22,663 nucleotides of DNA, from NCBI GenBank assembly GCA_036939755.1, contig JALLAZ010000736.1, forward strand, positions 1-22,663, given 5' to 3'. A model generated the notes under the pieces. The model was given only the letters and a program-made list of their open reading frames with translations, ran no database searches and had not been told where the DNA came from. The translations under genes were made by a program, and so were the position numbers. The stretch is from Stephanodiscus triporus (lineage: Eukaryota > Bacillariophyta > Thalassiosirophyceae > Thalassiosirales > Thalassiosiraceae). Positions 8,124 to 17,036 of this stretch are shown piece by piece. Positions within the stretch are counted from its first letter, which is position 1. Every line of letters starts with the position of its first letter.

Positions 8124-9961
8124 TCATTCAAAGTACATTTCATATCCCTCAGTAGAGCATTCTGTCTTGTCAAGTTTCCAGCCCGCGGCGGTAACGCATC
8201 TCACGAATATCGGCCACAAAGCCTCCAGCTCACTCCTTGCTACTTGCTCTGCTTTTTGAATCATTTCCACTTCACCAACAGCGCGTTCGTCCGTTTGCAA
8301 AGATGTCAGCGCTTGTCCGATCAAGCAACAATGAAGGTAGACTTTCGCCTTCTCTGAGTTGCTGCTGGTGGAAAAATACGAAACAAGAATAGACATGTTC
8401 GTTTCGGACCGCCTTTTTTCGCGTCCCACTGAGATAATGTAATTATCCTCTCGTTGATTTTGCGTTTTCGTGAGGTATGATTGCAGTAATGGCTGAGGCA
8501 TGTATGAATATTGAGAAAATTCATTGAATGAAACGCCCATTCGGATAGGATATTTCGCCATTTGTCTTTTCATGGACCTCAACTCTGGTAGAAAGAAAAG
8601 CGGTTCCTTTCTCGATACTTCCACTGGGTTGCTCACAACGATCGAGCCTNCTCAACTCTGGTAGAAAGAAAAGCGGTTCCTTTCTCGATACTTCCACTGG
8701 GTTGCTCACAACGATCGAGCCTATAGCTACTTCCACATCGATGCTACCATCTCCATCCTTTGCGCATTTCAAGAATTCTTCCACAACCAGATGCATACGC
8801 CAGCCATTAAGCCAATCCAGAGCCACAAGTTTTAATGCTCGATGATTGGTGACAAGGTGCAATAACGTCAAAAGACAGTACAAACAAATGGCGGTTCTGA
8901 CATCACCGTTACCAAGCCATTTGGCAACCAATGCAGCTAAAACCAACCCAGCTCCACCCACCACGGTCCTCTGCGCCCCGCTCTTTGCCCTTTTTTGCAC
9001 CAGCAGGTGGGCCAAATGGAAAGTTAGGTCGATTTGAAACAGCAAGCAGAAACGAAAGCCATACGCAGGAAGGAGGCATATGAATCTCTGCTTTGAATGT
9101 AACTCACGCCACTTCAGATATGCCCTCTTCAGTACCCATAATTTTCATTGCCCAATACATTTGCAGTGCCCCTCCACATGCTCCTGCGGCTACGCCGCAT
9201 AGAGCCTTACAAACATTGCCCAAGCAGAGCAGGGGCAGGAACCCCTTGCATAGCAGTGGACTGGACAGGACGGATGGCGCAGCGATCTCCAACGTGATAC
9301 CAAAGTTCACCATTATGTCCGCGAAGAACTTCCATCTCTTGACATTCCGCCTGAAACCTCGAGCCGCATAGGAAGTAAATAACAGCGATGCAACCATACC
9401 GCAACCGTCTCGAATCAGAAAGTTCAAAGTTGCAGAGAGTGCGGTAGCACCAGCACGACCGACGCCCACTCCCTCCAGGATACGTTGCGTGGCGAGTACG
9501 GAACGAAGGGAGGTGGATAGGTCTTGGATGTTATCGTACAAAATATAGCTGAGATATCCCGAGCTCCGTAATGTGTCGAGCTGATGTTTGCCTTTGCTGT
9601 CTTCGCCTGGACTGCCGGTAAGGGATGGCAAAAATGTTGATCTGATTGCAGATCGTACACGAAGAAGCGCCGATGATGGACCAAAGAATCCGTCTTTCTT
9701 TTGTTTTTCTATCGTTCCATTGGTCCGTCCACAATGACCTTCTTCGTCCCATTCGTCAAAGGAATAAGTTTTGTACTGCCCGTCGCTTTTTCGTGAAATA
9801 ATTTTGCCGTAGGATGTGAGTGGCTCGACTCGATTGACCATTGGGAGATGGGATCTCTGGTTTGTCGACGTAAAGGCGTCGAACGAGTGACATTTGTCTA
9901 CAAGAAGCACAACATTTAATAATGCGATTCTTTTTTTCGTCATATTCTGATTGCACGGCAT
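8124..9961 (-). CDS. RUS-family (DUF647, ROOT UV-B SENSITIVE-like) protein, split by an assembly duplication
   Basis: RUS proteins are membrane-associated proteins linked in plants to UV-B/vitamin B6 responses and auxin transport; the biochemical role is unsettled. Exon 1 (9961-9108) carries the DUF647 core: SGYLSYILYDNIQDLSTSLRS, ATLNFLIRDGCGMVASLLF, KRWKFFADI. Intron 8990-9107 (GTGAGT...AAG) joins in phase to AAKSGAQRTVVGG, as expected after GISEV. The reading frame then breaks at a single N (8650), which sits between two identical 72-nt copies (8578-8649 and 8651-8722). Removing one copy plus the N restores one frame to the stop at 8124 and gives about 548 residues. The C-terminus is family-like (WPIFVRCVTAAGWKLD). 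ATGs at 9961 and 9943 are both in frame; the second begins a basic-hydrophobic signal peptide with CHSFDAF after it, possibly plastid targeting. Family assignment is confident and targeting tentative. Confidence 0.87.
8578..8722. repeat. 72-bp exact duplication around a single N (assembly artefact)
   Basis: Bases 8578-8649 are repeated identically at 8651-8722 with N8650 between them. The 73-nt offset is exactly the shift that separates the reading frames on the two sides of the RUS gene. An unmerged overlap between two contigs or scaffolding gap-closure explains this better than a biological tandem repeat. Confidence 0.9.
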
Positions 9962-10161
9962 CAATAGCGGCAGCGGCAGCACTTCGCACTTCCAAGTTGT
10001 TGACCCGCCCAACTGGTATCATCTACCACACCAATGCTGTGAAGGAGATGAAATGCGGGCGGGATAATCGTAAGTGGTCGGCAGTGAAGACGCGACCATG
10101 AGTACAAGACTCCAATTTGCAACATTATGATATTATATTTTTAATTAGTTAAGAAATAGGC

Positions 10162-10234
10162 TCCGGTATGATGTAGGTGGTCAACATACTTGCCTTTCAC
10201 GCAGGATCCCGGGGTTCGAGTCCCCGTACCGGAA
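10162..10234 (+). tRNA. tRNA-Glu (anticodon TTC)
   Basis: A complete 73-nt cloverleaf. The acceptor stem is TCCGGTA/TACCGGA with discriminator A10234. The anticodon loop CTTTCAC carries TTC at 10196-10198, and the T-arm sequence GGTTCGAGTCCCCG is shared with the tRNA-Glu(CTC) at 4722. A T5 run at 10237-10241 follows directly as Pol III terminator. It lies between the 5' side of the RUS gene and the 3' end of NDUFS4. Confidence 0.95.
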
Positions 10235-10460
10235 AATTTTTGTGTTGCATACAACACTACTATTTTAGCATGTTCCTTGGAGGGTTGACTATGTTGCCTG
10301 CCACAACATTCATACCTAGAAATCTTCAGCGAATCCACTCTCTCTGTGATTGTTTTGCCTAAGTTTACTTTTATATGTGTCATTGATTCCCTTTTCCATC
10401 TGGATTGGTCACAAACAATATCTTAAACACTGACAGCACCCCCCCCACTTAACCATAACT

Positions 10461-11297
10461 TTACCTCATCTTGTAAAAGCTTTCAACGTCCTTCGCAATT
10501 GGCGCCGCGACATTGGGACCATGCTGCCTCACCGTCTCCCCCCCGTGATACTTGAGCGGACGAAAGTAATGACTCGCCCCGGACGCCTCGCGGTGCCAGT
10601 GATCGCACTTTTTCCCCTCCCTCTTAACCTTCCCAGCCACGGCCTGGGGAAGGAAGACGTCCTGATACTGAGCGTCGTCGTCGCGCCCCTTGCGGATAAT
10701 TGGCGCCTCGATGATGAATTTCCACCCGCGCTTCTCGGCGAAGTACTTGGCGTTCTCAGCGGTATCGAACGACATCTGCAGCTGCATGTTGCTCGCCATG
10801 GGATCGGCGCTGGAGACCCATCCCATCAGCGGGTTCTCCCACGTCTCCCCCGTCTCGCCCAAATCCTGGAACGAGATGATCCACGGCGATTCCTTGGATA
10901 GCGGCGCCTGGACGGGCCATTTCGACTGGACCTGCTTGATCACCACCCACTTCTCCGTCCCGTCGGGGTTGAGCGGGATCTGATTCCTGTACGCCGGGTC
11001 GAGCGCCGCGACCTCAGATTTGTTCTCAGGTAGGACGGGATCGGGCAGCGGCGTCGTCACGGCGTACACCGCGTGGGGATCGATGGCAAGGAGCCCCTCG
11101 CGGTACTTCTGGATTTCCGACTTCACCCCCTCGAGGTGGGAACTGCTTTCGTCGTATTCGGCGTCGTGCTTTGCGACGGCAAGGGCCTTGGCGGAGGGGG
11201 CCGTGCGCGCGGGCGCCGTGGCGGCTGAGGAGGAGAGGGACCGCAGGGCTAGGAGGGAGCGCTGGGCTCGGCGGGCGAGGGCTGTGGCGGACATCAT
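10461..11297 (-). CDS. NDUFS4: NADH:ubiquinone oxidoreductase subunit NDUFS4 (18 kDa/AQDQ), mitochondrial complex I
   Basis: An accessory subunit of the complex I peripheral arm on the inner mitochondrial membrane. It is an intronless 278-residue protein. The N-terminus (MMSATALARRAQRSLLALRS...) is rich in Arg, Ala, Ser and Leu and free of acidic residues, typical of a mitochondrial presequence. The ETC_C1_NDUFS4 domain spans about residues 115-205: KWVVIKQVQSKWPVQAP, then the diagnostic NPLMGWVSSADPM (155-167), and AENAKYFAEKRGWKFII (180-196). The protein is longer than the human mature form because of ~70 extra residues before the domain and ~75 after it, ending HYFRPLKYHGGETVRQHGPN and a short tail. 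The gene runs head to head with CDC37, with 250 bp between the ATGs. Confidence 0.93.
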   Translation of the reverse strand: MMSATALARRAQRSLLALRSLSSSAATAPARTAPSAKALAVAKHDAEYDESSSHLEGVKSEIQKYREGLLAIDPHAVYAVTTPLPDPVLPENKSEVAALDPAYRNQIPLNPDGTEKWVVIKQVQSKWPVQAPLSKESPWIISFQDLGETGETWENPLMGWVSSADPMASNMQLQMSFDTAENAKYFAEKRGWKFIIEAPIIRKGRDDDAQYQDVFLPQAVAGKVKREGKKCDHWHREASGASHYFRPLKYHGGETVRQHGPNVAAPIAKDVESFYKMR

Positions 11298-11547
11298 CCT
11301 CGGGGGTTTATTATTTTATCGCCGATCTGCTGCTAGCTCCTGAAGAGTAAAAAAATAATGTTGTGTTGGCCTCCGAAACGGATTTTGTGGTTCAACATCC
11401 GCAGGGCGGAATTTATTCCGGAACTTGCATACTTATTGTAGATAAGGGTAGGTAGATACGATAGATACCTATCGAACGATTCCTCTCTCGATCTTCCAGA
11501 GAACTCCCATCCATTGTGAGATACCCTCCCGGAACGAATACATCACC
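11298..11547. promoter_or_regulatory. Bidirectional promoter region of NDUFS4 and CDC37
   Basis: The 250 bp between divergent start codons contain an inverted repeat CGATAG-ATAC-CTATCG at 11459-11474 within a GATA-rich stretch, about 75 nt upstream of the CDC37 ATG. Function is inferred from position. Confidence 0.45.
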
Positions 11548-13075
11548 ATGAGTAAAGGATTCAACTACTCTAAGTGGGACAACATCGAGCTCTCAGACGA
11601 CGAGGACGATGTCCACCCCAACATTGATAAAGAGTCATGGTTCCGCTTGAAACATCGCAGTCGCGTCGAGAGGGAGGAGAAGGAGGAGAAGGATAAGAAG
11701 AAGATTAATGAGGAGGTGAGTGTTTCGTAAATCCACCGGAGATGGATGGCATTTGGGCGTGGGGGGCCTAAACTGTCTAAGAAATTTTATAATCGATGTG
11801 AATTCATCTAATAATTTATCACTGTGCTGCCAACGCCGATGGAACAAGATGGCCAAAGCCAACCTTCGAGTCAAAGAAATCAATAAAATCCTCTCCAAAG
11901 CATCCGCCGTCGATGGCGACGACTCGGACTCCGATGACGACCTCGAAGATCTCGATGGACTTCGATCCGAATTGAAGGCGCTCCAAAATGCCATTAAAGA
12001 CAACCAGGCAAAATTGGACCATTACGAGAAGAACAAAAAGTGGAATGTCGATAACATGTGTCACGTAACGGAGGAAAGGACGATTGTGAATAAGAAAGTG
12101 AGCGAAAATAAGTTTTCGGAGACTGGGTTTGCCCTCCCCAAAGAGGAGGATTTGGCTGTTGATGCCGATGAGGAAGAAGCTGCCATCGTCGGACAGGAGG
12201 CATTCCATCAGCTTGGCTCAGAGGGCGAGGTTTTGGAGGTCCAGTCTCCTGATGAGTTGGAGGGGGTATCAACGTCAACAGCAAAAATGTCAGCAGCTAC
12301 GATTGACGATAGCCCCAAAAAAGCAACGGCTGCGTCGAAACCGAGTCCTGCGCCTGCTGACGCCAAGAGCAAGGCTATGAAACTTCCGTTATTGCAACCC
12401 CAGCCGAACGACCCCACCAACTCTGTCAGTGTCTCCTTTCTCTCCTATCACCAATTCACACAAAAATACGCTGATGTGGTGGAGCAATTTATGGCCATAC
12501 AAAGTATGGACAGATCCAAGGAGTTCCTCCTGCAACATGGTGATGTCCTCCTTCAGGAGAATGCCTCCAATTACCTACTACTTGCAAGTCTCGAGGATGA
12601 AATGAATGGTTATCACGAGAAGATGAAGCTGGTCGCCAGACAGAGTCAAATCATCAGCAACATCGCTGAGCTCGCCAAAAGTCTCAAGCTTCATCCCGGA
12701 AATGTCATCCACCCCTTCTTCCAACGCATGGAGAATAAGGAGCTGTTTGAAGGCTTTATGGCAGGCGTGAACGAGTTCGTGCAACGGATCGAAGTGCGCG
12801 CCGTCCAAAAGAGGAAGGAGATAGACGAGGAACGCGCCAGGGAAATGAAAGAGCAAGGCGAGGCCGTTGACGTGTCGGAAATCCCAAAAGAGAAGAGGTT
12901 GGGGCCCGGTGGACTTGATCCGCTGGAGGTATTCGAATCGCTACCTGAGTCGATGCAGGAGGCGTTCGAGTCAAGAGAGAAGGAGAAGTTGGAGGCTGCG
13001 CTTAGGGCGATGACTCCTGAGGAGGTAGAATATCACATGAAGAGATGTGTCGATTCGGGGCTTTGGAATGCGTAA
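11548..13075 (+). CDS. CDC37: Hsp90 co-chaperone CDC37
   Basis: CDC37 loads protein kinase clients onto Hsp90 in the cytosol. Exon 1 (11548-11715) encodes the highly conserved N-terminus [19 protein letters not shown] and [21 protein letters not shown]. Ser16 in the ELSDDE context matches the CK2-phosphorylated serine required for kinase binding. The intron 11716-11848 (GTGAGT...AAG) is in phase 0, and exon 2 starts at [13 protein letters not shown]. Exon 2 contains a coiled-coil/acidic region, then the Hsp90-binding domain from about [18 protein letters not shown], and the C-terminal domain [17 protein letters not shown]...[12 protein letters not shown]. The total is 464 residues, longer than the human 378, mostly from an Ala/Ser/Lys-rich linker in the middle. 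The acceptor lacks a strong pyrimidine tract, but the frame and conservation fix it. Confidence 0.95.
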
Positions 13076-13251
13076 AATTGGAACGAAAGATTAGGCGATG
13101 TCGACCTCCCCATATCCAAATGAGACACTCTGCAGCAAGAAAGAGTTTTTTTGACATGTTAAGTGCAGCATAAGTATACTAACAACTTCCACCGATATTG
13201 CTTCATTTAACACGCCCGAATGCGAGCTCCAAATTGAAATATGCTCGTGAA
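13076..13251. other. Convergent intergenic region CDC37/sulfotransferase
   Basis: The 176-bp AT-rich stretch contains both 3' ends. No separate gene or element was recognised. Confidence 0.4.
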
Positions 13252-13978
13252 TCACTGAACAAAATAATGTCTGGTCTGATCCCATGTCTTCTCGAGTGCG
13301 AGTTTTGAGAACATTCTAGAAACATCCTGAATCTCTTCCTCTGTGAAGTATTCTCTATATGATTTCCCGACCTGAAATAGAGGGGGCTCATGGACTTTAT
13401 CATGGTCAAGAAAATCGAGGAGAGCATCTTCGGTTTGGTCGAAGTTAGTCATGTGATTTTCGTAGTGAATGATCATTGTTGGTAGGCGAAGATCCTCTGT
13501 GGTGGTTTGTGCCATTGAATGTACTTGAAAAAATCATTAAAACACGGTATGCTGTAAAACTCTTCATACAAGTCACGGTAGAATTCATGTAGCATCCCTT
13601 CTTCGTGAAAACTTTCACCCATGTACGTGCAGAAAGATCGAAAGCCGGCTTCTGTGCTCGTGTACTTTGCAGTCATATTTGTTTGGTTTTCCTTCACAAA
13701 AGTGTCGTGCGTGAAGTGGAACCTTGACACGATATTGTCCAAAGGGTTACGAATGATATGGACTGCTCTCGAGACAAGATTTGGGCTATACGAGTACACT
13801 ACCTCCTCTTCCCCTTCGATAATGTGATCGCCTTTGAGGCAACTTTGAGTGAACAATTGCACGTTCACGTAAGGGATGATATGAGAATCACGATGCGATC
13901 GTTGTGTTGGTGTTTTGTGTTTCTCCCTCGCACATTTTAGAAGTGTAGAGAGTAGATACGATCTCCCACCGTCCGACA
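13252..13978 (-). pseudogene. Sulfotransferase remnant, 5'-truncated and frame-broken
   Basis: PAPS-dependent sulfotransferases move sulfate to hydroxyl or amine groups of carbohydrates or small molecules. The 5' portion (from about 13978) reads a degenerate phosphosulfate-loop-like SDGGRSYLLSTLLKCAREK. The 3'-phosphate-binding motif RNPLDNIVSRFHF follows further on. This frame runs to 13473. The C-terminal part (TTTEDLRLPTMIIHYENH ... YFTEEEIQDVSRMFSKLALEKTWDQTRHYF, a typical sulfotransferase end) lies in another frame, so a small indel sits near 13500-13512, just after the conserved QWH. No start codon or N-terminal signal/anchor precedes the PSB region. Upstream sequence (beyond ~13980) is the antisense of the C-rich retroelement. 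The simplest reading is that the element's 5' end replaced or displaced the start of the gene. An unannotated short intron or sequencing error at the frameshift cannot be excluded. Confidence 0.72.
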
Positions 13979-14829
13979 TGTCCATCACTTCCGACCGTTC
14001 CCGTGACCTCCTCAAAAATGATGACAACCTTGCCTCCCACGCTTCTGCTCACCTCAACATGAACTCCACCACCCCACCTCCAACTTCGCATCCCCACCTC
14101 AAACGCACCCGCGATACATCCAGCCTTTCCTCGTCCGCTACCTCTGACAACCCCTCCCCCGACTTTGTCCAATTCAACACCTGCCTCCAGTCCACCAAAC
14201 CCGACATCTCCACCGCACTTACCTTGGCCCTTGCGACCGCCTCCATCCCGCCACACTCAATCTCCAACGCCATTGCCTTCAGTTCATTCCCATCCATGAA
14301 AATCATCGACAAAAAACTTGCCTTCATTACAATCCTCAACCCCTCCCTTACTCCATGCACCATCACTCTCATCCACTCAACCTTCGGCTTCTCCCTCCCA
14401 ACACCCGTCCCTTCCCTCCTGGCACCTCCCTCCCCCTCCGACATTGATACAACCAAAGACCCTGATCCGTACTCACTTTTTCCATGCAACTGCCGCGTCA
14501 CTACCTGCCCCTTCTACAATGGCGGAGTTAACATCTTCAGCCATGACTCCGCCGGCATGGCCATGGCTCAATCCCACGGCCACCACCTCCACCTCGACCT
14601 CCTCACATCCCTCCCTTCATCTACTCTCTATGCCATTGGTTGGGCCCGCTGCTGCTCCCATCGTCCTCACATCTTCCTCTCTCCCATCGATCTTCTCACG
14701 CACCGTCCAACTGCGCTCTCCACACATCCACCCTTCCCACCCCAACATATGACCCGACCACATCCCCAGCATGGCTCCCACTCTTTTCTCTCTGCCCCAA
14801 ATCCAGAAAACAAGAACTTACCACCATGA
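13978..14829 (+). pseudogene. Retroelement N-terminal (ORF1-like) segment
   Basis: The frame from ATG 13978 reads about 280 residues. It is Ser/Thr/Pro-rich, then has a Cys/His cluster (FPCNCRVTTCPFYNGG ... SHGHHLHLDLL ... GWARCCSHR) that may bind zinc or nucleic acid. Family-like sequence then shifts to a second frame at about 14740-14890 (PTYDPTTSPAWLPLFSLCPK), so the open frame's own end at 14829 is secondary. This ATG may be internal if the element is 5'-truncated. Confidence 0.6.
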
Positions 14830-14937
14830 TCGCTACATCCCCCGACACCACTACAACCTCCCTGTTTCCACTGATCTCCCAATGTTTTATGAACTCTAAA
14901 GCACCTGCACTCCAGCCTGCGACACCATCTCATCACC

Positions 14938-15378
14938 ATGAACCCTGATTTCTTCTGCCCAATCTGGGGCTGTACCCACTCAATTGATGGCAACCAAGCC
15001 CCCTTCCTCACCTGCACAACCCTCATTTGACACCTCCACTCACCCTCCCACTCTTCCACCCACCACCTGGTCAACCACGTACAATGCGCCGCCGCCGGCA
15101 TCTACACATGCTGTACGTCATCGTGCCCCTCCAGCCCTAAAATCTTCTTCTCCTCCTTGCGTGCCCTTCAGGATCACTGCATCACGATCCACCCTCCCCC
15201 CCCATCCCGGCCGCCTGTCCCCACCAACCCTCCCTCCACCCCTTTTGACATCTCATCTCACCTTCTCCACTCTCACTCCCCCCCCATACAGCCAACCACT
15301 GGGCCCACAGACTCTCTTTCATTGATTCCGTCTACGACCACGAACCCCCCGACTTCCGCACCACCTGGCGACACTTGA
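14938..15378 (+). pseudogene. Retroelement C2H2-type finger segment
   Basis: In the frame of 14938 the protein reads FFCPIWGCTHSIDG ... then CCTSSCPSSPKIFFSSLRALQDHCITIH, a C2H2-like finger. A TGA at 15028-15030 interrupts it where Arg (CGA) would fit. The frame then passes into another one near 15291 (ANHWAHRLSFIDSVYDHEPPDFR). Confidence 0.55.
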
Positions 15379-16970
15379 TCCGCTCCCGCGACAAATCATC
15401 TTTCAGCAACCTCCAAGCTGCCGTCATCCGGGCCATCATCACAGCCAACACCAACTGAACTTCCATTGACGATTCTGCACCATTTTGGTGGCTCCTCCTC
15501 CACCTCGACATGCTCATTTTTGCGCCTTCAACTCAACAACAACGCTCTGAATCTTCAATCCACAGCACTATCCACAACCGCATTGACGTGGCCTTCTCTG
15601 GCAATATTGCTTTCCTCTTCAACTCCGCGATGCAAGTCCGACATCTCAGACAAAATACACGCCCTGCCCATGTTGGAACCAACAGAAATGCCCAACTCGC
15701 GGCCAACGACGATCAATACCCGAAGGCCATTGGCCTGGCCTGTTCCTCCCAATCCATTGCGACTATTGGCCCCGATAACATCTCCCACGTCAACAAACTA
15801 TGCACCAAACCTGTCCCCCCACGACACCACCCCCACCCTGACTCATCTGCCCCTCCCCAATCATTCTCCCTCCCTGGCGACATCTGCAAAACCATCCTTC
15901 ACGTGGCCAAGAACAAAGGCGCCGGCATCAACGCCGATTCCATCGACCTCTTCATGACGCTCGTCAAACAACCCATCCCCACAATCAAACTGGACCTACA
16001 CTACATCTTCGACCTGATCTATCAAAACAAACTCCCAGATTCTATCAAACGTTATTTTACTGACGTCTACCTGTAATGTCTCCACAAAGATCCCACGGAC
16101 GCTACCAAACTCCGCCCCCTCGGAATTCCTACTGCCATCCGCCGCCTCATCACAAGTCACGTTGCCCACACCCTCCGCAACAGGTTTGCCTCCCACCTTC
16201 TCCCCTTCAACTACGCGGTCGGCATTCCTAATGGCAGCAACTTCGTCATTAAAGCAATGCAACTCTCCATCGAGAAATTCATCGACACCCCCCAACAAAC
16301 CAATGCCCTCCCCTCCCGTGCAGCCGTCTTCTTCGACTTAACCAACCAATTCAACAGTGTCTCCCAAAAAAAAAATTCAACATTATTGCCACATCCTTCC
16401 CCGAACTCCTCCCTCTCACCACACTTTTCTAACAACACCCAACCACCGTCCACCACAAATGGAATGATGGCACCTGGCGCACCCTCCTCATGAAAGAAGG
16501 CGTCAGTCAAGGATGCCCCCTCTCGCCCCTCTTCGCTTCCTTCGTCGTCGCCCGCCTCATCCAACCACTCGACTCCCTCCTACGTGATCGTGCAGCCACA
16601 CGACTAGCCTCCGGCGACCCCAGCAATGATGGCTTTGATGGCATCTCCCACATACTTAGCTATGTCAACGACATCTCCTCTTCTCTACCTGCGTTTCTAC
16701 CGTGGAGGACAACATCTTGTCCCTCACCGCTTCCATCACCGACGAACAAACCCAACTCCGCCTCTTCTCACAATGCCTCCTCCAGAAACTCCCACACCTC
16801 TTGCTTCCGACATACTCTACAACCTCCCTCTCCATGACTCTAACCCCACCTGGGAAGAATGGAATGGTCCCCTCACTTCCGACATCGACACCATCATATC
16901 CAACTTCCTCACCACCCTCGTCAATTAACCAATCATCCCACCCTCCGCCATCCTCATCAGCCAACTTGGC
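15291..16970 (+). pseudogene. Retroelement reverse transcriptase domain, inactivated
   Basis: RT motifs appear in order. KLRPLGIPTAIRRLITSH (about 16100-16160) covers motifs 1-2. AVFFDLTNQFNSVS (about 16323-16365) is motif A with a DxxNxFN core. EGVSQGCPLSPLFASFV (about 16495-16545) is motif B, and LSYVNDISS (about 16655-16680) is motif C. The normal YVDD/YADD-type catalytic pair reads YVND, with Asn at 16667-16669. TGA at 15456, TAA at 16074 and TAA at 16430 interrupt the frame, and a 10-A run at 16366-16375 marks a frameshift. Several plus-strand frames between 16490 and 16974 each carry only part of the domain. It is not expected to encode an active enzyme. Confidence 0.8.
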
Positions 16971-17036
16971 TTAGCCTCCGGCGGCCTCGGCCTCCTCTGC
17001 CCCCGCACCCACGCCGCACCTGACTTCGTCATCACG

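Noticed and set aside
8578..8722. Genuine tandem duplication in the RUS gene
   Set aside because: Perfect identity, a lone N at the junction and restoration of the frame on removal favour an assembly artefact.
9756..10022. Minus-strand 88-codon frame upstream of RUS
   Set aside because: It overlaps the RUS N-terminus in another frame and has no recognisable features.
13091..13285. 64-codon minus-strand frame beyond the sulfotransferase
   Set aside because: It overlaps the sulfotransferase C-terminus out of frame; the sulfotransferase has its own natural end at YFVQ.
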